Source of the DNA: UBA4971 sp029551185
Lineage (GTDB): Bacteria; Bacillota; SHA-98; UBA4971
Length of the DNA stretch: 10,175 nt
Reading direction: 5' to 3'
Assembly: GCA_035593725.1 (NCBI GenBank)
Contig: DAOSZN010000050.1
Span: forward strand, 1 to 10,175
Both the position numbers and the translations under genes were made by a program. The notes beneath the pieces were generated by a model. The model had not been told where the DNA came from, did no database searches, and saw only the letters and a list, made by a program, of their open reading frames with translations. This document shows, one piece after another, positions 1 through 7,466 of this stretch. Numbering within the stretch: position 1 is the first letter of the stretch; each line of letters begins with the position of its first letter.

Positions 1-371
1 CCGAAGACTGTCTCAGTCCTTAGGAGCGATCCTTGAGGCAGCTCCAGAACCCAGGCTGCTCTTAGCGTCAGCGGACCGAGCCTGTTGGGGAGTAAAGGAG
101 AGATGATATGAATGACCTTGCCGCCCTTGGAAACGTAAGCTACATCTATGGGAAACTTCATTCCAAAGCTATGCACGCCCTTACACGGACGAATAATGAG
201 GCCTTCGCCTTCTTCCAGTGAAGACCTCCCAAGCAAACCCTGCCTCCGCTGGGCATATGTTGTGGCAAGCTCTGCGGAGGAAGCAAGCGTCGTTCCCTTA
301 GTAGTATTTAGAACAATAGCAACTCTCGGCGTTCCCTTAACACCGGCCACACTAGTTTTATTATTCACCAC
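1..371 (-). CDS. DUF192 (COG1430) family protein, 3' end beyond the window
   Basis: Last gene visible in the operon, cut at its C-terminus by the left edge; 123 residues can be read. Family hallmarks are clear: GLLGR at residues 45-49, PCKGVHSFGMKFPIDV at 62-77 and LELPQGS at 109-115. Members of DUF192 (PF02643) are small proteins of roughly 110-150 residues, so only a short C-terminal tail should be missing. The molecular function of the family is not established. No signal peptide or membrane segment is visible, so I infer a cytoplasmic protein. The start is inferred as the first of two adjacent GTG codons, 9 nt after an AAGGTGA ribosome site; an in-frame TGA lies just upstream. It follows tadC by 75 nt on the same strand, so co-transcription with the Tad genes is likely. 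Identity is well supported; its role in piliation is unknown. Confidence 0.88.
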   Translation of the reverse strand, partial: MVNNKTSVAGVKGTPRVAIVLNTTKGTTLASSAELATTYAQRRQGLLGRSSLEEGEGLIIRPCKGVHSFGMKFPIDVAYVSKGGKVIHIISPLLPNRLGPLTLRAAWVLELPQGSLLRTETVF

Positions 372-446
372 GCATATCAATCACCTTGTCACGTTATTCT
401 ATGAGATCAATCCTGTGTCTTCATGTCTTTCTACCGGCCCCTTCTG
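372..446 (-). other. tadC-DUF192 intergenic spacer
   Basis: This 75-nt gap carries the DUF192 ribosome site. I see no GC-rich hairpin followed by a T-run, so nothing suggests that transcription ends after tadC. Confidence 0.5.
381..387 (-). promoter_or_regulatory. Ribosome binding site of the DUF192 gene
   Basis: AAGGTGA on the minus strand lies 9 nt before the GTG at 371-369. It supports a GTG start here; there is no ATG in this frame between the upstream TGA and the conserved GLLGR motif. Confidence 0.6.
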
Positions 447-1361
447 TCAAAAACCCAAAAGAGTCTCTGCTATCTGGATTATCGCAGGGCCTAAAAGCAC
501 CACAAATAACGTAGGGAATATAAAGAAGATCAATGGAAAGAGCATCTTGATGGGGGCCTTCATAGCTGCTTCTTCAGCTTGCTGCCTTCTCTTTGTCCGC
601 ACTTGTTCAGCTTGGATCCTTAGAATATTGGATATTCCCACTCCAAGCTGATCCGCCTGGATAACAGCGGACACAAGTGAAGTTATATCGTCAACTTTCA
701 CTCTCTCAGAAAGCTCCCGTAGCGCATCCTTTCTTGGTTTCCCTACGCGAATTTCCCTAAGCACAATCCCGAACTCATCTGCCAGCGGGCCTTTCTTTCT
801 TTCCACCACCTTCACTAAAGCGGCATCAAAGCCCAAGCCTGCCTCTACGCTGACAGTCAGGAGATCGAGAATATCAGGCAGATCTCTTTGAATCTCTTTT
901 CCCCTCTGTTTTGCTTTCGATTGCATCATTGTCTCCGGCACTACCCAACCAAGACCTGCAGCCACAAGGGCAAACAACAAACCACTGCCAAATCCAAGCC
1001 TGTACGTGATTAAGAGTACACCAAAAGGAAGTATGAGAAGGGTTACCAGACGTAAGATCACGTAATCCCCGGCAGACATCTTCCACGGGTTGCCTGTGGA
1101 GTCAAGCTTGTGCTTAGCCGCTTCCATCACATTCTTTGGGGTAATGGATAAAACGAAACCTGCGGTCTTTCTCGCAACAGGACCGAATACCCTCTCTACC
1201 AGAGGGCGCGCCAGTTCCTGTTCGCGCTCGGTAGGCACTCTGCCAAGCGCTGAGATTTGCTTCAATCGATCCTTGACAGTAGGCGTCTTCTTTAACTCAA
1301 ACAAGTAAATGGTTAAACTTGTGACACTTGCAAACGCAAAGACTGCAGCCACAATCGGCAT
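447..1361 (-). CDS. tadC: TadC, Tad pilus inner-membrane platform protein
   Basis: A 304-residue protein of the T2SS-F (GspF-like) family. With TadB it forms the inner-membrane platform that couples the CpaF/TadA ATPase to Flp pilus assembly. Visible layout: N-terminal membrane segment (about 3-21), basic cytoplasmic stretch, two membrane segments (about 99-120 and 124-142), the cytoplasmic T2SSF domain (about 157-265, beginning KEIQRDLPDILDLLTVSVEAG) and a final hydrophobic stretch (about 271-299). Length and topology are normal for TadC. The ATG is preceded by a GGGGG-type ribosome site (1369-1373) that overlaps the tadB stop codon, with only 11 nt between the genes, so translation is probably coupled to tadB. 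TadC rather than TadB is assigned from its second position in the pair and its shorter N-terminal region. Confidence 0.93.
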   Translation of the reverse strand: MPIVAAVFAFASVTSLTIYLFELKKTPTVKDRLKQISALGRVPTEREQELARPLVERVFGPVARKTAGFVLSITPKNVMEAAKHKLDSTGNPWKMSAGDYVILRLVTLLILPFGVLLITYRLGFGSGLLFALVAAGLGWVVPETMMQSKAKQRGKEIQRDLPDILDLLTVSVEAGLGFDAALVKVVERKKGPLADEFGIVLREIRVGKPRKDALRELSERVKVDDITSLVSAVIQADQLGVGISNILRIQAEQVRTKRRQQAEEAAMKAPIKMLFPLIFFIFPTLFVVLLGPAIIQIAETLLGF

Positions 1362-1372
1362 ACCCGCACCCC

Positions 1373-2380
1373 CTAAATCTCAATGGCAACTATCTTACGA
1401 ATTGCCAGAATGCCAATGAGCTCTCCAAACACAGCCAGCCCCACCATTAGCCTCCCGGTAGGATGTGTGAACAGAAGGCTGATATACTCAGGATTAACTG
1501 CATAGAGAAAGACCCCCAGCGCAGCAGGGAGGACTCCTATAATGAGTCCTGACATCCTGCCTTGAGCTGTCAGCGTCTTAATTTCCTGGCGCAGTTTTAC
1601 GCGTTCTCTTATGGTCTCTGCAATATTGTCTAAGACTTCCGCCAGATTTCCACCAATCTGCCTCTGAATCAGGACTGCAGTAACAACCAATTCAAGATCC
1701 TCGCTGCCGACACGGTCAGAAAGCGTTACCAATGCAGTCTCCGTGGGAGAACCTAGGCTCATCTCCTTCATGGCAGATGTGAACTCCTCTGAGATAGGCG
1801 GCGACATCTCCCGTGCCACCATATCCATGGCCTGCAAGAAACTGTACCCGGCCCTAAGCGAGTTGGACATTATAACCAGACCGTCTGCAATCTGAGCGTC
1901 GAACTTTGCAAGTCTTGCGCCCTGTCTGGTCTTTACAAAGACATTAGGCAGGAGGCCCCCAATAAATGCCAGTATAAGTCCGGCCGCCACATGACCAAGC
2001 ACTAACCATCCGTAGGCCGCCCCTACAAGCACTAGAATAAGGTTTAATCCCATAAACTCTGAACCGCGAAGCGGAATATCCGCCTTAGCCAGTTCCCGCT
2101 CAATCTTAGAGGTGTATTGCTTGTCTTCAAATGCTTTGCCGAACGCTGTCAGAATGCTGCGGATTAACTCGTTTACGGAGTGTTTACGTTTCCCGCCGTC
2201 ATCAGCGCCTAGCAGGCCGGCCACCTCATACCTGGACTTCGGTTCAGGCTTTGAAAACCGTTCAAGCCTCCTGAGTCCCGCACCACGCTCACTGACAAGC
2301 TTTGCGATTCCAAAGGTCGCGAATCCTACACAGGCGAATACCAGAACTGATATGATGATTGCAAAGACTTGTCCCGGCAT
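1373..2380 (-). CDS. tadB: TadB, Tad pilus inner-membrane platform protein
   Basis: A 335-residue T2SS-F family protein that pairs with TadC as the membrane platform for the pilus ATPase. Visible layout: N-terminal membrane segment (about 5-27), a charged cytoplasmic region, a hydrophobic pair (about 111-147), the T2SSF domain (about 160-270, with FDAQIADGLVIMSNSLRAGY near its start and a conserved RQIGGNLAEVLDNI stretch at 240-253), then C-terminal membrane segments (about 276-294 and 308-332). This matches the usual TadB size and topology. I chose the ATG at 2380 over an in-frame TTG at 2407 because AAGGAG lies 10 nt before the ATG; the longer form would add nine charged residues in front of the first membrane segment. 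It is separated from cpaF by the largest gap of the operon, and is followed closely by tadC. Confidence 0.94.
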   Translation of the reverse strand: MPGQVFAIIISVLVFACVGFATFGIAKLVSERGAGLRRLERFSKPEPKSRYEVAGLLGADDGGKRKHSVNELIRSILTAFGKAFEDKQYTSKIERELAKADIPLRGSEFMGLNLILVLVGAAYGWLVLGHVAAGLILAFIGGLLPNVFVKTRQGARLAKFDAQIADGLVIMSNSLRAGYSFLQAMDMVAREMSPPISEEFTSAMKEMSLGSPTETALVTLSDRVGSEDLELVVTAVLIQRQIGGNLAEVLDNIAETIRERVKLRQEIKTLTAQGRMSGLIIGVLPAALGVFLYAVNPEYISLLFTHPTGRLMVGLAVFGELIGILAIRKIVAIEI

Positions 2381-2544
2381 ATTATTGATTCTCCTTCCTC
2401 GGACCAAATTCGACCCTTATATTCCAAATCCTTCTACATTTCTGTAAATTTGTCATAATTAGTGAAATATGTCGTTTTACCCCTGAACCACACAACACCC
2501 TTAATGATTTCCTAAAGAAGAAACTCGAATTTACCGCAGAGCAC
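2381..2544 (-). promoter_or_regulatory. AT-rich cpaF-tadB intergenic region, possible internal promoter
   Basis: At 164 nt this is by far the longest gap in an otherwise tight operon, and it is AT-rich (about 37% G+C by hand count). I find no small ORF with a ribosome site and no terminator-like hairpin. A weak sigma-A-like pair is visible on the minus strand: TTTACA (2443-2448) and GAATAT (2419-2424), 18 nt apart, which would start a transcript about 30 nt ahead of tadB. Neither hexamer is a strong match, so this is only a candidate for separate expression of tadB, tadC and DUF192. Confidence 0.25.
2391..2396 (-). promoter_or_regulatory. Ribosome binding site deciding the tadB start
   Basis: AAGGAG on the minus strand lies 10 nt before the ATG at 2380. 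It sits inside the coding region implied by the upstream TTG (2407), which has no comparable site, so the shorter protein is preferred. Confidence 0.65.
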
Positions 2545-4062
2545 CTAATAGTCCACAAACATTCCAGGAGGCACAGTTATACCTGCAGCTTCAAACTTAT
2601 CCAGGAACTTCGGTCTAATGCCTGTAGCCCGAAATCTCCCCATGACACGCCCGTCTCCGTCAACACCTGTCTGCTCAAATATGTAGATATCCTGCATGGT
2701 GATGACATCGCCTTCCATTCCCAAAACCTCGGTGAGATAGGTGATCTTACGACTCCCGTCCCGAAGCCTTGCCTGATGCACAATGAGGTCTATGGCAGAC
2801 GCAATCTGCTCACGAATAGCCCTAAGCGGAAGCTCCATCCCAGCCATCAGTGTCATAGTCTCAAGTCTCGAAAGCATGTCCCGGGGTGAGTTGGCATGGC
2901 CTGTTGTCATTGACCCGTCATGGCCTGTGTTCATCGCTTGAAGCATGTCAAGGGCCTCTCCGGATCTGACCTCTCCTACAACAATCCTATCCGGCCTCAT
3001 TCTTAAGGCGTTTCGCACCAGATCGCGGATTGTAACTGCTCCTTTGCCCTCTATATTCGGCGGTCTTGCTTCCATGGTGACTACGTGTTCCTGGCGAAGC
3101 TGTAATTCCGCAGCATCTTCAATGGTAACTATTCGCTCATCAGGAGGAATAAACGAGGAAAGCACGTTGAGGGTTGTGGTCTTTCCGGAGCCTGTCCCTC
3201 CGGACACGACTATGTTCAGCCTTGCCTTCACTGCGCCTTCCAGAAACTCTACAACAGTAGGAGTCAATGTGCCGAACCTCACTAAGTCGTCAGTGGTCAG
3301 GGGTTCCCTTGAGAATTTACGAATGGTAATGCACGGCCCTACAAGGGAAATCGGAGGAATCACCGCGTTTACTCTGGATCCGTCAGGAAGTCTCGCATCC
3401 ACCATGGGACTGGCTTCGTCTATTCTTCTTCCGATGGGCGAGACAATCCTCTCGATTATGTGCATCACGTGATCTGCGTCACGGAATCTGACGCCTGCCC
3501 GTTCAATTCTGCCTCCCCGCTCTACGTATATCATTTCAGGCCCGTTGACCATAACCTCTGTTACGCTGTCATCCTCAAGCAGGGGTGTGATAGGACCGAA
3601 TCCTATTACATCGTCGATGACCTCGTTTATGATCCTCGTCCTCTCAGAGCGGATTAAGGGAAGAGGTTCTTCGCTTAGAACTTGCGAAGCAACCTTCTCA
3701 ACCTCACCGGCTAATCTCTGCCTATCCTCCATGGATGAAGTTTGCTCCAAGAATTCAGCGTCGATTTCTTTCACGAGTCTCGAATGGATTTTTTCCTTAA
3801 TCGCGATATGAGGGTCATCAGGCAGTTCAAGCCGAGGACGAAGCCTTACATCTTCCACAGGCTTTACCAATCGAAGCTCTCTTTCCTCAAGTCTTTCTTG
3901 GAATGCCAAGACCGGTTGCGACTGCAGTCTCTCCCAGGCTCTTTCATCAACTCCGGGCCTTACTCCCTTTGCCACCTGAGAATCCTTAATGGTTCGTCCC
4001 TGGCTGAATCTTTCCTCTTGCTCCTCTGATTTTGCCCTTTGAAGCCTTTCTCTAAGGGACAT
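2545..4062 (-). CDS. cpaF: CpaF/TadA, Tad pilus secretion ATPase
   Basis: A 505-residue type II/IV secretion ATPase (PilT/VirB11 superfamily, CpaF branch) that hydrolyses ATP at the cytoplasmic face to drive Flp pilus assembly. Residues 1-130 form a charged, probably helical N-terminal region. The N-domain follows (about 140-250, with DDVIGFGPITPLLED and VTEVMVNGPEMIYVERGG). The catalytic core shows Walker A GGTGSGKTT (288-296), an Asp box around RIVTIEDAAEL (310-320), Walker B RIVVGEVRSGE (359-369, with Glu364) and a His box GHDGSMTTGHA (380-390). All key residues appear intact. The C-terminus extends about 60 residues past the core (GVDGDGRVMGRFRATG and beyond), as is common in CpaF. The ATG follows a GAGGGGG ribosome site (4071-4077) that abuts the cpaE stop, with a 15-nt gap, so translation is probably coupled to cpaE. 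Confidence 0.97.
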   Translation of the reverse strand: MSLRERLQRAKSEEQEERFSQGRTIKDSQVAKGVRPGVDERAWERLQSQPVLAFQERLEERELRLVKPVEDVRLRPRLELPDDPHIAIKEKIHSRLVKEIDAEFLEQTSSMEDRQRLAGEVEKVASQVLSEEPLPLIRSERTRIINEVIDDVIGFGPITPLLEDDSVTEVMVNGPEMIYVERGGRIERAGVRFRDADHVMHIIERIVSPIGRRIDEASPMVDARLPDGSRVNAVIPPISLVGPCITIRKFSREPLTTDDLVRFGTLTPTVVEFLEGAVKARLNIVVSGGTGSGKTTTLNVLSSFIPPDERIVTIEDAAELQLRQEHVVTMEARPPNIEGKGAVTIRDLVRNALRMRPDRIVVGEVRSGEALDMLQAMNTGHDGSMTTGHANSPRDMLSRLETMTLMAGMELPLRAIREQIASAIDLIVHQARLRDGSRKITYLTEVLGMEGDVITMQDIYIFEQTGVDGDGRVMGRFRATGIRPKFLDKFEAAGITVPPGMFVDY

Positions 4063-4077
4063 CTGTGTCGCCCCCTC

Positions 4078-5337
4078 TCAACCATGTATGAAAAAACTGA
4101 AAATCCCGGCAAACATGCCGGCAATCCTTCTTCTCGGAGAAATGCCTTCACAGTATGGGCCTCCCTTTTCTGTCCTCTCCCCTCCGCTTTGAGGATCCAC
4201 GATCCTGGCAAGGTCTTTGATAGCGAGAGATACCTTAGCTGTGGGATTGCTCAACACGAACGGCACCCCTTTGTTGACGGATTGCACCACTAACCGGCCG
4301 TCACTGGGAATATGAATATCCACCGTTCTCTTTAGGGCATTCTCCATCTCACCTATGTCAACACCTATTTCTTTGGATGACCTGTTGACCACAAGCTTAA
4401 CTTTGTCATCCTCATAACCTAAAGCATCCATTATCTCCAGACAGATGCCGGCGTTTTTGATAGCCGGAAGCTCTAAAGACGTAATGAGAAAAATAATGTC
4501 AGCCGCATCCATCGCTGTAAGAGAAATATCAGCAAGCCCCTGTGGGAGGTCAATAACAATAAAATCAAAGGATTCCGCAAGAAGGCCCAGGATAGCCTCG
4601 ACATGCCTGCCGGTTACAATCTCGGATTGCTCAGGACGGAGAGGCGAAGGAAGAACACGAATACCGGTGTCATGGGTAAACAGGCATGCCTCCACAATCT
4701 CTGAGTCAACTTCTTCTTCCCTGGCAATATCAGCGATTGTCCTAACGGGCACAGTGTCCAGCATAATGGCTATGTCTCCAAACTGTAAATCCAAATCCAC
4801 CAGAACCACACTGCGATTGGATCTCTTTGCGAGTTCTGCTGCGAGGTTCGTGGCAATCGTAGTCTTCCCCACCCCGCCCTTGGTGCTGAACACAGTGACA
4901 ACTCGCCCCAGCTTTCGCTGAGGCGCGACAATCGGCATGATCCTGGCTCTTCTTTGGACTTCCAGGTCATGGGTCTTACGTATTGTGTTTATTAATTCAT
5001 CAACAGAAAAGGGTTTGACAAGGTAATTCCTGGCCCCTGCTGCCATCGCTTCTCTAAGATACTCTTGTTCGCCCTGGACTGACAGAATCACAACAGTACT
5101 CATGGGGGCTTCTACAGTGATTATTCGAGTAGCTTCTATTCCATCCATGACAGGCATGTTTATGTCCATTAGAACAATATCCGGCTTCAGTCTCTTTGTG
5201 AGAGCCACAGCCTCCTTGCCATTTGAGGCTTCACCTATCACAAGAAACCCGCAGTCGAATGACAGAAGCTTTCTAAGGTTCTCCCGAGTCTCGCCAATAT
5301 CGTCAACTATTAGGATCTTAATGGGGGATGTTCCCAC
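4078..5337 (-). CDS. cpaE: CpaE/TadZ, receiver domain fused to MinD/ParA-like ATPase
   Basis: A 419-residue pilus localisation protein. Residues 1-125 are a receiver domain with the canonical set: acidic pair D12/D13, phosphoacceptor D58 in LMDINMPVMDG, S86 at the Thr/Ser position and K108 before P109. After a short linker comes a MinD/ParA-type ATPase: deviant Walker A KGGVGKTT (153-160, signature Lys153), VVLVDLDLQFGD (177-188) and Walker B FDFIVIDLP (257-265). CpaE/TadZ proteins act at the inner membrane to position the Tad machine, usually at a pole. The protein ends in a basic-hydrophobic tail RRRIAGMFAGIFSFFIHG (402-419) that could bind membrane (inference). The GTG start is the furthest upstream possible, because an in-frame TAA immediately precedes it, and it places the first receiver strand (IKILIVDD) at residue 6. 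It lies 5 nt after cpaC, with only a weak ribosome site, so coupling is likely. Confidence 0.95.
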   Translation of the reverse strand: MGTSPIKILIVDDIGETRENLRKLLSFDCGFLVIGEASNGKEAVALTKRLKPDIVLMDINMPVMDGIEATRIITVEAPMSTVVILSVQGEQEYLREAMAAGARNYLVKPFSVDELINTIRKTHDLEVQRRARIMPIVAPQRKLGRVVTVFSTKGGVGKTTIATNLAAELAKRSNRSVVLVDLDLQFGDIAIMLDTVPVRTIADIAREEEVDSEIVEACLFTHDTGIRVLPSPLRPEQSEIVTGRHVEAILGLLAESFDFIVIDLPQGLADISLTAMDAADIIFLITSLELPAIKNAGICLEIMDALGYEDDKVKLVVNRSSKEIGVDIGEMENALKRTVDIHIPSDGRLVVQSVNKGVPFVLSNPTAKVSLAIKDLARIVDPQSGGERTEKGGPYCEGISPRRRIAGMFAGIFSFFIHG

Positions 5338-5342
5338 TTACT

Positions 5343-7466
5343 TCACTTCCCGGACCTTTCGATTTCAGATACCCCCCGGATATCAACGTCTAAGACCTGC
5401 TCCCTCCGGACGGTCTCACCGGTCCTCACAATCTTCGGAGTGATTAAGATAACAAGCTCACTTTCGCCCTTCTCAAATTTTTCGCTCTTGAACAAACTTC
5501 CTATAATCGGGATATCTCCAAGGATGGGTATCTTCTTCACCATTTTGGCCTCGGTATTTTGAATCAGGCCGCCGATTGCAATGGTTACGCCGTCCTCCAC
5601 TACAAGATGAGTGGACGCCTTCCTCATTCTCAGCGCAGGGATGGTCGCAACGCCCGTGTCCAGGGCATTAGTCCAATCAAGGGATGATACTTCAGGCCGG
5701 ACGTCAAGAACGATTCTGCCTTTTGCGTCTACAACAGGAAGCATGGTAAGTCTTACTCCATAGGCCCGCCATTCGAAAATCGCCTTGCCGTCAGCTTGTC
5801 CCATGTAGACAGGGATTTCGCCGCCTACCAGAAAATCCGCTTCCTCTCCGCTCAACGTGAGGAGGCCGGGGGCTGCCAGGATCTTCGCTAAGTCCTGGCC
5901 TACCAGCGTGTCAAGGACCGCACGGATCGGGCTGAGCCGCCACAACTCCGTGACAACACTGTTTACCGGCAACCTAGACTGCCATACCTCTTCAGGACTA
6001 CCGCCTAAGCCCGGACCAAGAGATGAAGTCCACTCGCCAAACATGAACGAGCCAGGGCTGAATGCACCGTCAATCACACTGCCCCATGATATGCCCAGAT
6101 TCTTTAGCGCACCTCTGTTGATCTCGACTACCTGAACTTGAAGGAGGACTTGAAGTGGATTTCTTATATTGACCAAATTGACTACGTCTTGACTGAACAG
6201 CGAAGCTATCCTCTCTACCCTTTCCAGATCGTTTTGAGACTCTACATCCCCTTCAAGCAAGAGCTTTCCGTTAACAGATCGAGCCATGAGATTTGGGAAC
6301 CCGATACACTCAATCACCTGGTCTTCCAGAGGAACCTCCGGCGCCGCCGGGAACGGCTCCGGAGGTGGGAGAGGAGGAGCCGTCAGCCTGGCATCAGCCT
6401 CAGCCACTCTGACAAGGTTAACTACATTAGGGGCATAAAGCTTCGCCACAGCCTCAGCTCGTACCTTAGCATAATCATCGGACACTTCACCTTCAAGGAG
6501 GACTGTTCCGGATACCACCATAACCTCTATTCCAGGATCGGAAAGAGCCTCGATTATTTTAGCCTTCAGGTTCTCATCAGAATCCTCAGGACACAAGCCT
6601 TCCGGTTCACAAAATGAGGCCTGGGTTTCTCCAAGATTGAGGTTTGCATCCTGTGATTCGACCTCGACTTCTGAGGTTTCTGCATACTCCTCTTCTTCGT
6701 GGGAAAAGGCCTTGACATCCAGAAAATTCAATACCTGCGGGGCGAAAAGCTTCGCAAAGGTTTCGGCGCGTTCTGCGTCACTTGCCTTTTCAACCAGTCC
6801 TTCAAGGATTATCGCGTCTTTCACAACGCGGACATTGACTCCGTCGATTCCTATACCTGCTTTAACTTCAGATGCGTCTATTGTCTCAGACGGCGGCGGG
6901 ACCTTTGGATTCAACACAGTAACGAGATTTACGACCTTATCAGCGTAGGCTTTGGCTATTTTATCCACACGCTCATACTCAGCGTCTGTCCGGCATGTCC
7001 CTTCAATAATCAGGGTGGACTTGGCGAACCTCACCTCTATGTCACCAAGACCGATAACCTCGGAAATCTCGCTGAGGAGGTCCTCGTTATCCTGATACAC
7101 CCGAATATCGTACCCTCGTCGCCCCGAAGAATCCCAGACATAAAGGGTGGTTCTGCCAAGGGCTTTGGCATTGACAATAAGCTCTGTTTTGGAGACAACA
7201 ACTACGTCAGCGATATTTGGATTTGCCACTGCCACCCTTACTACGTCTTCCAAAGTAAGGATCCTGGAACACCCTATCACTATCCCTAAAGGTCTACTGA
7301 CAGCAAATACTATAGCTTGCTCCGCCGAATCCACAGCATGCCCCTGAACCTGCGCTCCGCCGGCCATCACCGTAGGGGCGCACAAGACTAAAGCTATGCC
7401 AAGAATGAAAGGTATTGTCGCCTTTAGGTGAAGCTTAACAGGCTTCCGCCTGTCACTTAGAATCAT
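5343..7466 (-). CDS. cpaC: CpaC/RcpA-type secretin with four BON-like repeats
   Basis: A 707-residue exported protein, longer than most CpaC proteins. It has a basic N-terminus, a hydrophobic stretch (about 15-31) and a likely cleavage site after VMA (33-35). A pilus-assembly N-terminal domain (about 50-125, with VANPNIADVVVVSKTELIV) is followed by four BON-like modules at about 127-184, 197-252, 297-354 and 379-434. Each contains an x-LEG-x strand (153-160, 220-227, 323-330, 403-410) and ends in VVNLV or a variant (177-184, 244-251, 347-354, 427-434). Acidic (256-272) and proline-rich (362-379) linkers separate modules. The secretin domain (about 437-680) shows EEADFLVGGEIPV (541-553) and KKIPILGDIPIIGSLF (644-659). 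Secretins form multimeric outer-membrane channels through which the pilus exits. The ATG overlaps the cpaB stop (ATGA), with AGGTGG 7 nt upstream, so translation is probably coupled to cpaB. Confidence 0.95.
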   Translation of the reverse strand: MILSDRRKPVKLHLKATIPFILGIALVLCAPTVMAGGAQVQGHAVDSAEQAIVFAVSRPLGIVIGCSRILTLEDVVRVAVANPNIADVVVVSKTELIVNAKALGRTTLYVWDSSGRRGYDIRVYQDNEDLLSEISEVIGLGDIEVRFAKSTLIIEGTCRTDAEYERVDKIAKAYADKVVNLVTVLNPKVPPPSETIDASEVKAGIGIDGVNVRVVKDAIILEGLVEKASDAERAETFAKLFAPQVLNFLDVKAFSHEEEEYAETSEVEVESQDANLNLGETQASFCEPEGLCPEDSDENLKAKIIEALSDPGIEVMVVSGTVLLEGEVSDDYAKVRAEAVAKLYAPNVVNLVRVAEADARLTAPPLPPPEPFPAAPEVPLEDQVIECIGFPNLMARSVNGKLLLEGDVESQNDLERVERIASLFSQDVVNLVNIRNPLQVLLQVQVVEINRGALKNLGISWGSVIDGAFSPGSFMFGEWTSSLGPGLGGSPEEVWQSRLPVNSVVTELWRLSPIRAVLDTLVGQDLAKILAAPGLLTLSGEEADFLVGGEIPVYMGQADGKAIFEWRAYGVRLTMLPVVDAKGRIVLDVRPEVSSLDWTNALDTGVATIPALRMRKASTHLVVEDGVTIAIGGLIQNTEAKMVKKIPILGDIPIIGSLFKSEKFEKGESELVILITPKIVRTGETVRREQVLDVDIRGVSEIERSGK

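Noticed and set aside
366..390. Tiny open frame starting in the DUF192 ribosome site
   Set aside because: It holds only a few codons before a stop and has no ribosome site of its own; it is not a credible leader peptide without further evidence.
372..446. Possible transcription terminator between tadC and the DUF192 gene
   Set aside because: No stable GC-rich hairpin followed by a T-run is visible on the minus strand.
148..651. Plus-strand open frame of 167 codons
   Set aside because: It runs antisense across the DUF192 start, the spacer and the tadC end, has no family resemblance, and both minus-strand genes beneath it are clearly recognisable.
2381..2407. TTG start for tadB adding nine residues
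   Set aside because: The AAGGAG ribosome site lies inside this extension and is correctly spaced for the ATG at 2380.
2433..2450. Small inverted repeat TACA-n4-TGTA in the cpaF-tadB gap
   Set aside because: A 4-bp AT-rich stem is expected by chance in sequence of this composition and is too weak to call an operator or terminator.
6699..7289. Plus-strand open frame of 196 codons
   Set aside because: It is antisense to the BON-repeat part of the secretin gene, reads as unpatterned sequence, and its length follows from the composition of the coding strand opposite.
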